Of a stretch of 64,000 nt of DNA, positions 43,055 through 51,294 are shown piece after piece (positions within the stretch are counted from its first letter, which is position 1; each line of letters starts with the position of its first letter). This DNA is from Streptomyces sp. ATexAB-D23 (GTDB lineage Bacteria > Actinomycetota > Actinomycetes > Streptomycetales > Streptomycetaceae): assembly GCF_000373645.1 (NCBI RefSeq), contig NZ_KB892013.1, positions 226,722-290,721 on the forward strand, written 5' to 3'. The position numbers and the translations under genes are program-made. A model generated the notes under the pieces. It searched no databases. It was given only the letters and a program-made list of their open reading frames with translations, and was not told where the DNA came from.

Positions 43055-44245
43055 GTGAACAGACAGAACGGGGCCGCGCGCCCCTATGACGTGGTTCTCT
43101 TCGGTGCCACCGGCTTCGTGGGCGAGCTGACCGCCGGACATCTGGCCGCCCACGCGCCCGACCGCTGCCGCTGGGCGCTGGCCGGACGCGACCGCGCCAA
43201 GCTGGAGCGGCTGCGCACCCGGCTGGCCGCGCGCCATCCCCGCTGCGCGGACCTCCCGCTGCTGGAGGCGGACGCGGACGACGCCGGTTCGCTGCGCGCC
43301 CTGGCCGAGTCCGCGCACGTGGTGGCCACGACCGTCGGCCCGTACGTCTGGTACGGCGAGAAGCTGGTCGCGGCCTGCGCCGAGGCCGGTACGGACTACA
43401 CGGACCTCACCGGCGAGGCGGAGTTCGTGGACCGGATGTACGTGGAGCACGACACCCGGGCGCGCGAGACGGGCGCCCGCATCGTGCACGCCTGCGGTTT
43501 TGACTCCGTACCGCACGACCTCGGCGTCTACTTCACGGTGGGCCGGCTCCCGGAGGGAGTGCCGCTGCGCGTCGACGGGTTCGTCCGCAGCAACGCAACC
43601 GTCTCCGGCGGTACGCTCGCCTCGGCGCTCACCGCGATGGGCCGGGGCCCGCAGATGCTGCGCGCCGCGAGAAAGCGCCGGCTGTACGAGCCACTCCCGG
43701 CCGGCCGCCGCGTCCACGCCCCGCTCGCCCGCCCCCGCTTCAGCCCGGAGACCGGCACCTGGGCGCTCCCGCTGCCGACGCTCGACGCGCAGGTCGTCGC
43801 CCGTTCGGCGCGTGCGCTGGAGCGGTACGGCCCCGACTTCCGCTACCGCCACTACGCCTCCGTCAAGCACCTTCCGGTGGCGCTCGGCGGGACGGCGGCG
43901 ATCGGCGCGCTGCTGGGCGCCGCGCAGGTGCCGGCCGCGCGGGACTGGCTGATGGGGCGCCTGGAGCCGGGCGCGGGCCCGGACGAGGAGCGCAGGCGGC
44001 GCAGTTGGTTCACCGTCCGGTTCGTCGGGGAGGGCGGCGGACAGCGGGTGTTCACGGAGGTGTCCGGCGGCGATCCGGGCTACGGCGAGACGGCGAAGAT
44101 GCTCGCGGAGTCGGCGCTGTGCCTGGCGCTGGACGAGCTGCCCGCCACCTCGGGGCAGGTGACGACCGCCGCCGCGATGGGCGACGCGCTGCTGGAGCGG
44201 CTGCGGACGGCCGGGCTGCGCTTCCGGGTGGCGGCGGAGCGCTGA
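43055..44245 (+). CDS. Saccharopine dehydrogenase-like / trans-acting enoyl reductase-like protein
   Basis: A 396-residue protein with an N-terminal Rossmann fold: YDVVLFGATGFVGELTAGHL, WALAGRDRAKLERLR, VVATTVGPYVWYGEKLVAAC and the ACGFDSVPHDLGVYF segment shared with mycobacterial trans-acting enoyl reductases and other saccharopine-dehydrogenase-like proteins. A central AALGGTAAIGALLGAAQ-type stretch may contact the membrane. The true reaction is not known; reduction of a lipid intermediate is plausible. GTG at 43055 is chosen because GGAGG lies 5-6 nt upstream, and an earlier GTG at 43043 overlaps that site. Divergent from the racemase operon. Confidence 0.75.
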   Translation: MNRQNGAARPYDVVLFGATGFVGELTAGHLAAHAPDRCRWALAGRDRAKLERLRTRLAARHPRCADLPLLEADADDAGSLRALAESAHVVATTVGPYVWYGEKLVAACAEAGTDYTDLTGEAEFVDRMYVEHDTRARETGARIVHACGFDSVPHDLGVYFTVGRLPEGVPLRVDGFVRSNATVSGGTLASALTAMGRGPQMLRAARKRRLYEPLPAGRRVHAPLARPRFSPETGTWALPLPTLDAQVVARSARALERYGPDFRYRHYASVKHLPVALGGTAAIGALLGAAQVPAARDWLMGRLEPGAGPDEERRRRSWFTVRFVGEGGGQRVFTEVSGGDPGYGETAKMLAESALCLALDELPATSGQVTTAAAMGDALLERLRTAGLRFRVAAER

Positions 44246-44255
44246 CGCGGGTGCG

Positions 44256-44933
44256 TCAGGCGGTCGCCTCGCGCAGGGCCCGGCGGCACAGCGCGTCGGC
44301 CCTGCGGGTGGTCTCCGGCTGGCGGAAGTCGCGGGCCAGCCGGAGGGTGTGGGCGACCGCGTTGTCCAGGCCGGTGCGGTGGCCGACGGAGACGTAGACC
44401 GGTTTGGTGCCGTCCTGCGTGCGCACCGCCCGGCCGACCTCCTCCCCCGCGTCCAGGAGCGGCGACTGGTCCCCGCGCCGGGGGCCGGGCGGTTCGCAGG
44501 TGAAGGTGAACGGGTTCTTGGCGACGCCGATGACCGGAAGCCCGGTGAGGACGCCGAGGTGGCTGGCGAGCCCGAAGCGGCGGGGGTGGGCCCTGCCGTA
44601 GCCGTCGCAGACGACGAGGCCCGGGTCGCCCGGCAGGGACTCCAGGGCGGCGAGCACGGTCGGGATCTCGCGGAAGGCCAGCAGCCCGGGGACGTACGGG
44701 AAGGTGACCCGGCCGACGGCGGTGGCCTCGGCCACCACCTCCAGCGTGGCGGCGTCGAGCACCACGGCCGCCGCCGCGACGACGTCGCGCTCGTCGTCGT
44801 AGGCGACATCGACCCCGGTCACCAGGCCCGTTCCCGGCGGCGGGCCCGGCTCGTCGAGGACCACCCGGGCGCGCAGGGCGTCCTGGACGGCACGGGCTTC
44901 GGCCGCGTCGGCGGGCATCTGAAGTGCTGTCAT
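44256..44933 (-). CDS. nfi: Endonuclease V
   Basis: A 225-residue DNA repair nuclease that cuts near deoxyinosine. Seen: VTGVDVAYDDERDVVAAAAV with the first metal Asp, TFPYVPGLLAFREIPTVLAA with the wedge Tyr-Pro and catalytic Glu, VVCDGYGRAHPRRFGLASHL with the second Asp, and PVIGVAKNPF. KPVYVSVGHRTGLDNAV supplies the late conserved His region. Convergent with the reductase gene by 10 bp; divergent from the YciI gene. Confidence 0.9.
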   Translation of the reverse strand: MTALQMPADAAEARAVQDALRARVVLDEPGPPPGTGLVTGVDVAYDDERDVVAAAAVVLDAATLEVVAEATAVGRVTFPYVPGLLAFREIPTVLAALESLPGDPGLVVCDGYGRAHPRRFGLASHLGVLTGLPVIGVAKNPFTFTCEPPGPRRGDQSPLLDAGEEVGRAVRTQDGTKPVYVSVGHRTGLDNAVAHTLRLARDFRQPETTRRADALCRRALREATA

Positions 44934-44977
44934 GATGCCCCCGACTCTAGAGTGCTTCCCTCCAGTAGCCTGAGATC

Positions 44978-45271
44978 ATGTTCGTACTCGAGCTGTCCTA
45001 CACCGCCCCGCTGGACCGCGTCGACGCGTTGCTGGACGCGCACGTCGCCTGGCTCGACGCGCAGTACGCGGCGGGGGTCTTCATCGCCTCCGGGCGCAAG
45101 AACCCCCGGGACGGCGGAGTGATCCTCGCGGTCGGCGACGACCGGGCGGCGATCGAACGGCTGGCGGCGAGCGACCCCTTCGCCGCCGAGGGCGTCTGCG
45201 CGTACCGGATCACCGAATTCATCGCCACGAAGACCTCGGACGCGCTCGCCCCGTACCGTCAGCGGCTCTGA
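44978..45271 (+). CDS. YciI family protein
   Basis: A 97-residue single-domain protein with the ferredoxin-like YciI fold. Seen: FVLELSYTAPLDRVDALLDA, HVAWLDAQYAAGVFIASGRK, GGVILAVGDDRAAIERLAAS and DPFAAEGVCAYRITEF. The conserved His (HVAWL) and Asp (SDPF) of the putative active site are present. Function of the family is poorly defined. It starts 44 bp from the divergent endonuclease V start. Confidence 0.82.
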   Translation: MFVLELSYTAPLDRVDALLDAHVAWLDAQYAAGVFIASGRKNPRDGGVILAVGDDRAAIERLAASDPFAAEGVCAYRITEFIATKTSDALAPYRQRL

Positions 45272-45446
45272 CGCTTTCGCGCCGGAACGGACTCGTCCCG
45301 GGTGCGCCGCCCGCGACGGGGCACGTGAACAGGCAGCGGTGTGCGGTGATGCAGCTCACGCCGCCTCCCGATGCACGGATCGGCGACTTCCGTCGTCTGT
45401 ACGAGTGCCGGGAACCGTTCGTCCGGTCGCGAGAGGGAGCAAGTTC

Positions 45447-45860
45447 GTGTCCACGGTCATCGAACAGTCCGTACAGGCCCGCATGGTTGCGTCCGCGCCG
45501 CAGATGGAGACCCTGCCCGCCGTCCTGAGCTACGACCGGGCAGACCCCTTCGCCGTGCGCATGGCGTTCCCCGCGCCGGCGACGCTGGAGGGGACGGAGG
45601 TGTCCTGGGAGTTCTCCCGGGAACTGCTCGCCGCCGGAATGGAGGTTCCGTCCGGCCTCGGCGACGTGCGGATCAGGCCATTCGGCTACGACCGTACGGT
45701 GCTGGAGTTCCACGCCGCCGAGGGGATCGCCATGGTGCACGTGCGCACGGCGGATCTGCGCCGCTTCCTGCGGCGGGCGCAGCAGTTGGTGCCCTGCGGC
45801 CACGAGCGCCGGTTCCTGGACCTGGACCGGAATCTGACCGAACTGTTCGGCTCCCGCTGA
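45447..45860 (+). CDS. SsgA-like sporulation/cell-division regulator (SALP)
   Basis: A 137-residue protein of the actinomycete SsgA family, which guides septation and peptidoglycan events in sporulating actinomycetes. Seen: VLSYDRADPFAVRMAFPAPA, VSWEFSRELLAAGMEVPSGL, GDVRIRPFGYDRTVLEFHAA and LRRFLRRAQQLVPCGHERRF ending in DLDRNLTELF. It differs from SsgB in the DRADPFAVRM and FGYDRTVLEF segments and looks closer to the SsgD/SsgE type, though I cannot fix the member. GTG at 45447 has GGGAG 7 nt upstream. Confidence 0.85.
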   Translation: MSTVIEQSVQARMVASAPQMETLPAVLSYDRADPFAVRMAFPAPATLEGTEVSWEFSRELLAAGMEVPSGLGDVRIRPFGYDRTVLEFHAAEGIAMVHVRTADLRRFLRRAQQLVPCGHERRFLDLDRNLTELFGSR

Positions 45861-46172
45861 CCCCCGGCCCGCGCCGGCACACCCGCGCGGGCCGGTAAAT
45901 CCGATTGCCCTCTCCCCTGGTCCCCCGTACCGTCTGCGGTGTCCTTGTTGTCGCCGAACGGAGTAGGACGTTGCTCGTCTGAGGTCTTGAGACACCGTGC
46001 CGCACGCCGTGTCAGGTTTTCGCCGTCCGCGTGCCCGAGTGTGACCTCAGCTCTCCGAGCCGTCCTCCGTGACCAGGGCCTTCCTTCCGTACTTCCGGAA
46101 TTTCTCGTGGAACGCCCGTGGCCGGTGTCTCGCCCCGTTGCCCTGTCCGTTCCCCGCAACCGGGAGATGCTC
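45861..46172 (+). promoter_or_regulatory. Promoter and long leader of the second ABC-F gene
   Basis: In these 312 bp TTGCCC (45905-45910) and TACCGT (45928-45933) are spaced by 17 bp and make a plausible promoter. The resulting leader would be about 235 nt, long for this genome, and holds small inverted repeats (GACAC with GTGTC near 45990-46012; TTCCG with CGGAA near 46088). ABC-F resistance genes are often controlled by leader attenuation; no clear leader peptide or terminator-antiterminator pair could be established. Confidence 0.35.
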
Positions 46173-47804
46173 ATGTCTGCCCCCGCCACTCACATCAGCT
46201 GCTCGTCGCTCTCCTTCACCTGGCCCGACGGCAGCCGGGCCCTGGACGGCTTCCACCTCACCGTGCGCCCCGGCCGCACCGGGCTCATCGGCCTCAACGG
46301 GGCCGGCAAATCGACCCTGCTCCGGCTGATCGCCGGGGAACTGCGGCCCACCGGCGGCCAGGTGAAGGTGGTCGGCGAAGTGGGCTACCTGCCGCAGAAC
46401 CTGGTCCTGGACACCGGGCTGCGGGTCGACGCCGCCCTCGGGATCGACAGGGTCCGCGCGGCGTTGCACGCCATCGAGGCCGGTGACGTGGGCGAGGAGC
46501 GGTTCGCCGCCGTCGGCGACGACTGGGACGTCGAGGAGCGGGCCCGCGCCGTGCTCGATGAGCTGGGCCTCGGACACATCGGGCTGGACCGCACGATCGG
46601 TGAGATGTCGGGCGGTGAGTGCGTGCTGCTGAGGCTGGCCGCGCTGCTGCTGGCCCGGCCCGATGTGCTGCTGCTGGACGAGCCGACCAACAACCTGGAT
46701 CTGTACGCCCGTCAGCGGCTCTACGCGGCCGTCGACGGGTGGCACGGGGTGCTCGTCGTGGTCAGCCACGACCGGGAACTCCTGGAGCGCGTCGACCAGA
46801 TCGCCGATCTGCGGGACTCCGCCGTCACCTGGTACGGCGGCAACCTCACCGCGTACGAGGCGGCGCTCGCGGTGGAGCAGGAGGCGGCCGAGCGCATGGT
46901 GCGGGTCGCGGAGGCCGATGTGCAGCGGCAGAAGCGTGAACTGGCCGAATCCCAGGTGAAATCGGCCCGGCGCAAGCGGTACGGGCAGAAGCTGTTCGAG
47001 CAGGGGAGCGTGCCGAAGATCGTCGCGAGCGCCCGCAAGCGCTCCGCCCAGGAGTCGGCGGGCAAGCAGCGTCTGATGCACGCGAGCCGGCTGGCCGACG
47101 CGAGGGAGCGCCTGGACGACGCCGTGGACGCGGTGCGCGACGACGACGAGATCCGGATCGAACTGCCGCAGACCAAGGTCCATCCGGGCCAGGGCGTGCT
47201 GGTCCTGCGCGATTTGGAACTGGCCCACGGGGCGCGGGTGCGGGGGGAGTACGAGATGCGCGGCCCCGAGCGCATCGCGCTGGTGGGGCGCAACGGAGCG
47301 GGCAAGACGACGCTGCTGCGTACGCTCGCCGGTGAGCTGGCGCCCGTATCCGGCGAGGCCGCCGTCGATGTCCCGCTGGGTTTCCTGCCGCAGCGGCTCG
47401 ATGTGCTGGACGACGGGCTGAGCGTGGTGGAGAACGTGGCGCGGTTCGCGCCGGACGCCACGAACAACCGGATCAGGGCGCGGCTGGCGCACTTCCTGTT
47501 CAGGGGAGCGCGCGCGGACCGGGCCGCGGGGACCCTGTCGGGCGGGGAGCGGTTCCGGGCCGCCCTGGCCGCGCTGCTGCTGGCCGAGCCGGCGCCCCGG
47601 CTGCTGATGCTGGACGAGCCGACCAACAGCCTGGACCTGGCGAGCGTGCGGCGGCTGACGGAGGCCCTGGAGGCGTACGAGGGCGCACTCGTCGTGGCCA
47701 GCCACGACGTGCCGTTCCTGGAGTCGCTGGGAATCACGCGCTGGCTGCTGCTCGACGGGGAGCTGCGGGACACCACGGCGGAGGAGGTGCGTGCCGGGCT
47801 CTGA
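46173..47804 (+). CDS. ABC-F family ATPase (second copy type)
   Basis: A 543-residue protein with two ATP-binding cassettes and no membrane segments. Domain 1: GLNGAGKST, signature variant MSGGE, LLLDEPTNNLDLY and VVSHDRELLERV. The basic linker contains QVKSARRKRYGQKLFEQGSV. Domain 2: GRNGAGKTTLLRTL, LSGGERFRAAL, LMLDEPTNSLDLA and VASHDVPFLE. It is only distantly similar to the ABC-F protein at 2180-3817 and so probably has a different job on the ribosome, perhaps antibiotic protection. ATG at 46173 has GGGAG 6 nt upstream, better than the ATG at 46167. Confidence 0.85.
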   Translation: MSAPATHISCSSLSFTWPDGSRALDGFHLTVRPGRTGLIGLNGAGKSTLLRLIAGELRPTGGQVKVVGEVGYLPQNLVLDTGLRVDAALGIDRVRAALHAIEAGDVGEERFAAVGDDWDVEERARAVLDELGLGHIGLDRTIGEMSGGECVLLRLAALLLARPDVLLLDEPTNNLDLYARQRLYAAVDGWHGVLVVVSHDRELLERVDQIADLRDSAVTWYGGNLTAYEAALAVEQEAAERMVRVAEADVQRQKRELAESQVKSARRKRYGQKLFEQGSVPKIVASARKRSAQESAGKQRLMHASRLADARERLDDAVDAVRDDDEIRIELPQTKVHPGQGVLVLRDLELAHGARVRGEYEMRGPERIALVGRNGAGKTTLLRTLAGELAPVSGEAAVDVPLGFLPQRLDVLDDGLSVVENVARFAPDATNNRIRARLAHFLFRGARADRAAGTLSGGERFRAALAALLLAEPAPRLLMLDEPTNSLDLASVRRLTEALEAYEGALVVASHDVPFLESLGITRWLLLDGELRDTTAEEVRAGL

Positions 47805-47918
47805 AGGGGCCCGCCGGGCGGCTGGGCGAGGGAAGGCGGTCGCTGAGGGGGCCCGGACTCGGCGAGCGGGGGCGGGTTCCGAAGGGCGGGGCTTGGCGGG
47901 GACCTTAACGTCGCTTTA

Positions 47919-47951
47919 ACCTACGGTCTCGTAACCTACGAGTCCGTAGGT
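47919..47951. promoter_or_regulatory. 33-bp nested palindrome upstream of the acyl-ACP desaturase gene
   Basis: ACCTACGG (47919-47926) pairs with CCGTAGGT (47944-47951), and inside them CTCGTA (47928-47933) pairs with TACGAG (47937-47942). Only two facing bases and the centre do not match. It ends 25 bp before the start codon, so a bound repressor would block transcription. The form suits a TetR-type lipid-sensing repressor. Confidence 0.7.
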
Positions 47952-47976
47952 AATTCTCCCGTCCCCAGGAGCCCCC

Positions 47977-48951
47977 GTGACGATCACCTCTCCCCACCTC
48001 GGCAGTTCACAGACGTGGACCGATGCCCACCTGCTGTACGCCCTCGAAGAGGTGGTGGAGAAGGAGCTCAACCGGCACCTCAAGGTCGCCAAGGACTGGA
48101 TGCCCCACGAGTACGTTCCGTTCTCCGACGGCCGGAACTTCCCCGGTGTCTTCGAGGACGGCGAGGCCTGGCGGGCCGACCAGTCCAAGGTCACCGACAT
48201 CGGCAAGATCGCCCTGGTGGTGAACCTCCTCACCGAGGACAACCTCCCCAGCTACCACCACGAGATCGCCTCCCTCTTCGGCCGTGACGGAGCCTGGGGC
48301 AGCTGGGTGCACCGCTGGACGGCCGAGGAGGGCCGGCACGGCATCGTGATGCGCGATTACCTGCTCACCTCCCGCGCGGTCGACCCGGACAAGCTGGAGC
48401 AGTTCCGGATGGCGCACATGGCGGAGGGCTTCGAGTCCGACAACCGCCACTCGATGCTGCACTCGGTGGCCTACGTGGCCTTCCAGGAGCTGGCCACCCG
48501 GGTCTCGCACCGCAACACCGGACACCAGTCGGGCGACCCGGTCTGCGACCGCATGCTGGCCCGCATCGCGACCGACGAGAACCTGCACATGGTCTTCTAC
48601 CGCAACCTCCTGGGCGCCGCCTTCGAGCTGGCCCCGGACCTGACGATGCAGTCCGTGCGCGACGTCGTCGTCAACTTCCGGATGCCCGGCCACGGCATGC
48701 CCGGCTTCGAGCGGGCCGCCGCGCAGATGGCGATCGGCGAGATCTACAACATGCGCATCCACCACGACGACGTGATCCAGCCGGTACTGCGCTACCTGAA
48801 GGTCCTCGACATCGACGGCCTGGGCCCGGAGGGTCTTCAGGCACAGGAGGAGCTCGGCCTGTACATGAACGGGCTGGACGGTGAGGCCGCGAAGTTCGAC
48901 GAGAAGCTCGCCGCGCGCAAGGCCCGGATGGCGGCCCGCGCCCAGGGCTGA
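47977..48951 (+). CDS. Acyl-ACP desaturase (ferritin-like di-iron)
   Basis: A 324-residue soluble di-iron desaturase of the plant stearoyl-ACP desaturase / mycobacterial DesA type. Iron-ligand motifs: LTEDNLPSYHHEI with Glu, RWTAEEGRHGIVMRDY with EExxH, and TDENLHMVFYRN with the second ExxH. It introduces a cis double bond into acyl-ACP or acyl-CoA to adjust membrane fluidity, needing ferredoxin as electron donor; none is encoded nearby. GTG at 47977 has AGGAG 6 nt upstream. The operator at 47919-47951 points to tight control by a lipid signal. An imperfect hairpin (48959-48997) follows the stop. Confidence 0.88.
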   Translation: MTITSPHLGSSQTWTDAHLLYALEEVVEKELNRHLKVAKDWMPHEYVPFSDGRNFPGVFEDGEAWRADQSKVTDIGKIALVVNLLTEDNLPSYHHEIASLFGRDGAWGSWVHRWTAEEGRHGIVMRDYLLTSRAVDPDKLEQFRMAHMAEGFESDNRHSMLHSVAYVAFQELATRVSHRNTGHQSGDPVCDRMLARIATDENLHMVFYRNLLGAAFELAPDLTMQSVRDVVVNFRMPGHGMPGFERAAAQMAIGEIYNMRIHHDDVIQPVLRYLKVLDIDGLGPEGLQAQEELGLYMNGLDGEAAKFDEKLAARKARMAARAQG

Positions 48952-48958
48952 CCGCGCA

Positions 48959-48997
48959 GGAGCCGCCGCCCCGGTCCCCGGCGGGGGCGGCGGGCTC
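48959..48997 (+). terminator. Hairpin terminator after the desaturase gene
   Basis: GAGCCGCCGCCCC and GGGGCGGCGGGCTC pair with one bulged base around a GC-rich loop, starting 8 nt past the desaturase stop. The right arm overlaps the stop codon of the convergent frameshifted gene. Confidence 0.5.
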
Positions 48998-49574
48998 ACG
49001 GTCCTGCCAGGCCCTCCCCCGCCGAAGTGCTCCTCCGGCCGCTCACTCCCGGACCGTGACCTCCGCGTACGCCGCGTCGCGCACCTCCGCGTACGGCGTA
49101 CAGGAGCGCGGGCAGCAGCCGGGCCGCGGTCGGGGCGGGGCAGCCCGGGAGCAGCACGGTGGCCTCGGCGTCGCCCCAGTCGGCGCGTATCCGGTCGATC
49201 AGCCGGGCGGCGAGTTCGGTGCGCCCGTCGGTGACGACGGCCCGGAGCAGGCGGCGGCGTACGGTGTGGGGCAGGTCGTCCAGGGCCTGTTCGTACGCCT
49301 CGTCCGGTACGCCGAGGCTGCGCGCGGCCCGCAGGGCGTGTCCCTGGACGAAGGGGTCCGGGTCGGCGATGCGGGCGCCGATCCACTCCCGGTCGGCGCC
49401 GACGGCCGCGGCGACGACGGCCGTCCCCCGCTCGTAGGGCCCGCCCCCGTCCAGCTCGTCCAGAACGGCACGCAAGGTGCCCGAAGCGGACAGAACGCGC
49501 GCGCGGGCGGCGAGTTCACGCATGCGCCGCGGGTACGGGAGGGGGTCGAGAGCCTTCAGCAGGGCATCGGTCAT
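48996..49574 (-). CDS. HEAT-repeat-like helical protein with probable C-terminal frameshift
   Basis: A 192-residue product as read. The first 155 residues are an alpha-helical, Leu/Ala/Arg-rich solenoid-like sequence (LAARARVLSASGTLRAVLDE, DREWIGARIADPDPFVQGHA, RRRLLRAVVTDGRTELAARL), of no assigned function. After PALLYAV the frame turns to a Gly/Arg string whose codons have only about half G/C at third position. The neighbouring frame reads YAEVRDAAYAEVTVRE and stops at 49043-49045, with G/C at nearly every third position. One extra base (or two missing) near 49096 would explain this. It may be a real frameshift or a sequencing error. Confidence 0.6.
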   Translation of the reverse strand: MTDALLKALDPLPYPRRMRELAARARVLSASGTLRAVLDELDGGGPYERGTAVVAAAVGADREWIGARIADPDPFVQGHALRAARSLGVPDEAYEQALDDLPHTVRRRLLRAVVTDGRTELAARLIDRIRADWGDAEATVLLPGCPAPTAARLLPALLYAVRGGARRGVRGGHGPGVSGRRSTSAGEGLAGP

Positions 49575-49637
49575 GGGCCAATTGTGCCGTGCGGGGGCGG
49601 GCCCCCTCAGGGGCGTGGGGGACCGTACGCTGTGCCG

Positions 49638-50555
49638 GTGAAACCTGTGACCCGCGTTGTTCTCATCGGTGTGCCGATAGCGATAGCCGTCTCCATCGTC
49701 TTCAACAGCGGCCAAGACGCCGCCCTGCCGAAGAACTCCCCCACCGCCGAGGCGTCGGCCACCGTCCCAGCGAACCCCGACCCGTTCGCGGCGGCGGACG
49801 AGGAGGAGCGGGGCGAGATGAACAAGAGGATCGAGGCGGCACCGGCCGGGCTCGCCACCCCGGCGATGCGGGAGATCGCGTGGAAGCTGCTGGCCAGCGC
49901 GGAGGGCTCCACGCTGGACTGGCGCACCCAGTACGCGACGATCGAGGACAGTGGCGACGGCACCGGCTACGCGGCGGGCATCGTGGGGTTCTGCTCGGGT
50001 ACGCACGACATGCTGGCGTTCGTCGAGGCGTTCACCGAGGACCATCCGGACAACCCGCTGGCGCCGTTCCTCCCGGCGCTGCGCAAGGTCGACGGCACAG
50101 GTTCGCACGAGGGCCTGGACCCGGGGCTCACGGCCGCGTGGAAGAAGGCGGCCGAGGACCCGGCGTTCCGCGAGGCTCAGGACGAGGTCCGTGACAAGCA
50201 GTACTTCGAGCCGGCGGTGCGGCTGGCGAAGCTGGACGGGCTGGGGACGCTGGGCCAGTTCATCTACTTCGACGCCATGGTGCTCCAGGGGCCGGGCCAC
50301 GAGGCCGACTCCTTCTACGGCATCCGGCAGGCGGCGCTGGCCGAGGCGGACACGGTCACCGAGGGCGGTGACGAGTCGGCCTATCTGGACATCTTCCTGG
50401 ACACCGCGCGGGCCGTGATGAAGTCGAAGAAGACCCAGCACGACACCTCGCGCATCGACACGGCCCAGCGCGTCTTCCTGGAGGACGAGAACCTGGATCT
50501 GGAGCCGCCGCTGACCTGGAAGATGTACGGCGAGACGTTCCACATCGCGTCGTGA
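49638..50555 (+). CDS. Secreted GH46 chitosanase
   Basis: A 305-residue precursor that matches the Streptomyces GH46 endo-chitosanase over its whole length. The hydrophobic stretch VVLIGVPIAIAVSIVF at residues 6-21 is an export signal or anchor. Catalytic Glu lies in LASAEGSTLDWRTQYATIED and catalytic Asp shortly after in SGDGTGYAAGIVGFCSGTHD. Conserved blocks EVRDKQYFEPAVRLAKLDGL, LGQFIYFDAMVLQGPG and DTAQRVFLEDENLDLEPPLT follow. It cuts chitosan outside the cell. The start is GTG at 49638 (GTG 6 nt earlier is an alternative); the ribosome site is weak. Confidence 0.93.
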   Translation: MKPVTRVVLIGVPIAIAVSIVFNSGQDAALPKNSPTAEASATVPANPDPFAAADEEERGEMNKRIEAAPAGLATPAMREIAWKLLASAEGSTLDWRTQYATIEDSGDGTGYAAGIVGFCSGTHDMLAFVEAFTEDHPDNPLAPFLPALRKVDGTGSHEGLDPGLTAAWKKAAEDPAFREAQDEVRDKQYFEPAVRLAKLDGLGTLGQFIYFDAMVLQGPGHEADSFYGIRQAALAEADTVTEGGDESAYLDIFLDTARAVMKSKKTQHDTSRIDTAQRVFLEDENLDLEPPLTWKMYGETFHIAS

Positions 50556-50713
50556 CCCGCAGGGCCCGCGCTACCTGCGGGCGTCCTGCCTGACCGGCCC
50601 GGCTGCCCGGGTCGTTCCCGGCGCCGGGGCGGCCAGGATCGGCCGGGGCAGCCGACCGGAGGTGGCGTCGGCCGACGAAGGCGACGCCGCGGTCCGCCAC
50701 GGGCGGGCCGGGT

Positions 50714-50968
50714 TCAGGCCTGCTCCCGGCCGACTCTGCGCAGCCGTTCCCGCTCCTTCTCGGAGAGGCCGCCCCATACGCCGAAGCGCTCGTCGTTGTC
50801 GAGGGCGTACTCCAGGCAGGCCTGCCGTCCTTCGCAGGCGTTGCACAGCTGCTTGGCCTCCCGGGTGGAGCTGCCCGGGGCGGGGAAGAAGAACTCGGGA
50901 CCCGCCTGCGCGCACAGGGCTGTCTCCTGCCAGGCGAAGGCGGGGTCGGTCGCGGTGTTGATCGGCAT
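50714..50968 (-). CDS. WhiB-like (Wbl) iron-sulfur regulator
   Basis: An 84-residue protein with the four cysteines that bind a 4Fe-4S cluster: one in ETALCAQAG, two in LCNACEGRQ and one in ACLEYALDN. It has the GVWGG turn and a basic C-terminal tail (EKERERLRRVGREQA) for DNA or sigma-factor contact. Wbl proteins control development, redox response and antibiotic tolerance in actinomycetes. The phrase SSTREAKQLCNACEG is close to the WhiB/WblE type. A promoter candidate lies at 50990-51018. Confidence 0.92.
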   Translation of the reverse strand: MPINTATDPAFAWQETALCAQAGPEFFFPAPGSSTREAKQLCNACEGRQACLEYALDNDERFGVWGGLSEKERERLRRVGREQA

Positions 50969-51294
50969 GGGCACCACACTGCCCTGCCCCGATAAACGAC
51001 TGATCAACGCCGCGTCAATCGACGCCACGCCGTGGTGGCCGGAACAGTCCCCGGCCCGTTCCACACCCTTGACACCGGCATACGCCGCCGGCCTCGGCGT
51101 ACAGCGGCGGGGCTCCGCGTTCCCCTCCCGGCCGAGAACGGCTGAATTGAGCGCAGCGGCGACCGGCGGGTCCGGGATATGGGGCCCCACCCGGCTGGTC
51201 CGCCGGGTGTCGGTGGTGCGTGGGACGATGGGCTCGTCCGGGCCGTTGAGGGACCGGAGCCGAGGCAAGGGGCGCGGGGGACAGAGGGACGCAG
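50969..51294. other. Divergent intergenic region (Wbl / SNF2 helicase)
   Basis: 326 bp between two divergent starts. Apart from the Wbl promoter candidate I see nothing firm: a TTGACA at 51069-51074 on the plus strand has no partner at proper distance, and no long inverted repeat or small gene stands out. Confidence 0.4.
50990..51018 (-). promoter_or_regulatory. Candidate promoter of the Wbl gene
   Basis: On the minus strand TTGACG (51018-51013) and TTATCG (50995-50990) are separated by 17 bp. Transcription would start about 15 nt before the ATG at 50968. Confidence 0.5.

Noticed and set aside
42842..44809. Upstream extension of the racemase frame
   Set aside because: It covers the divergent reductase gene and endonuclease V in wrong frames; the racemase domain starts at 42841.
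46009..46044. An 11-codon frame in the ABC-F leader
   Set aside because: No ribosome site and no stalling-type motif; too short to support as a leader peptide.
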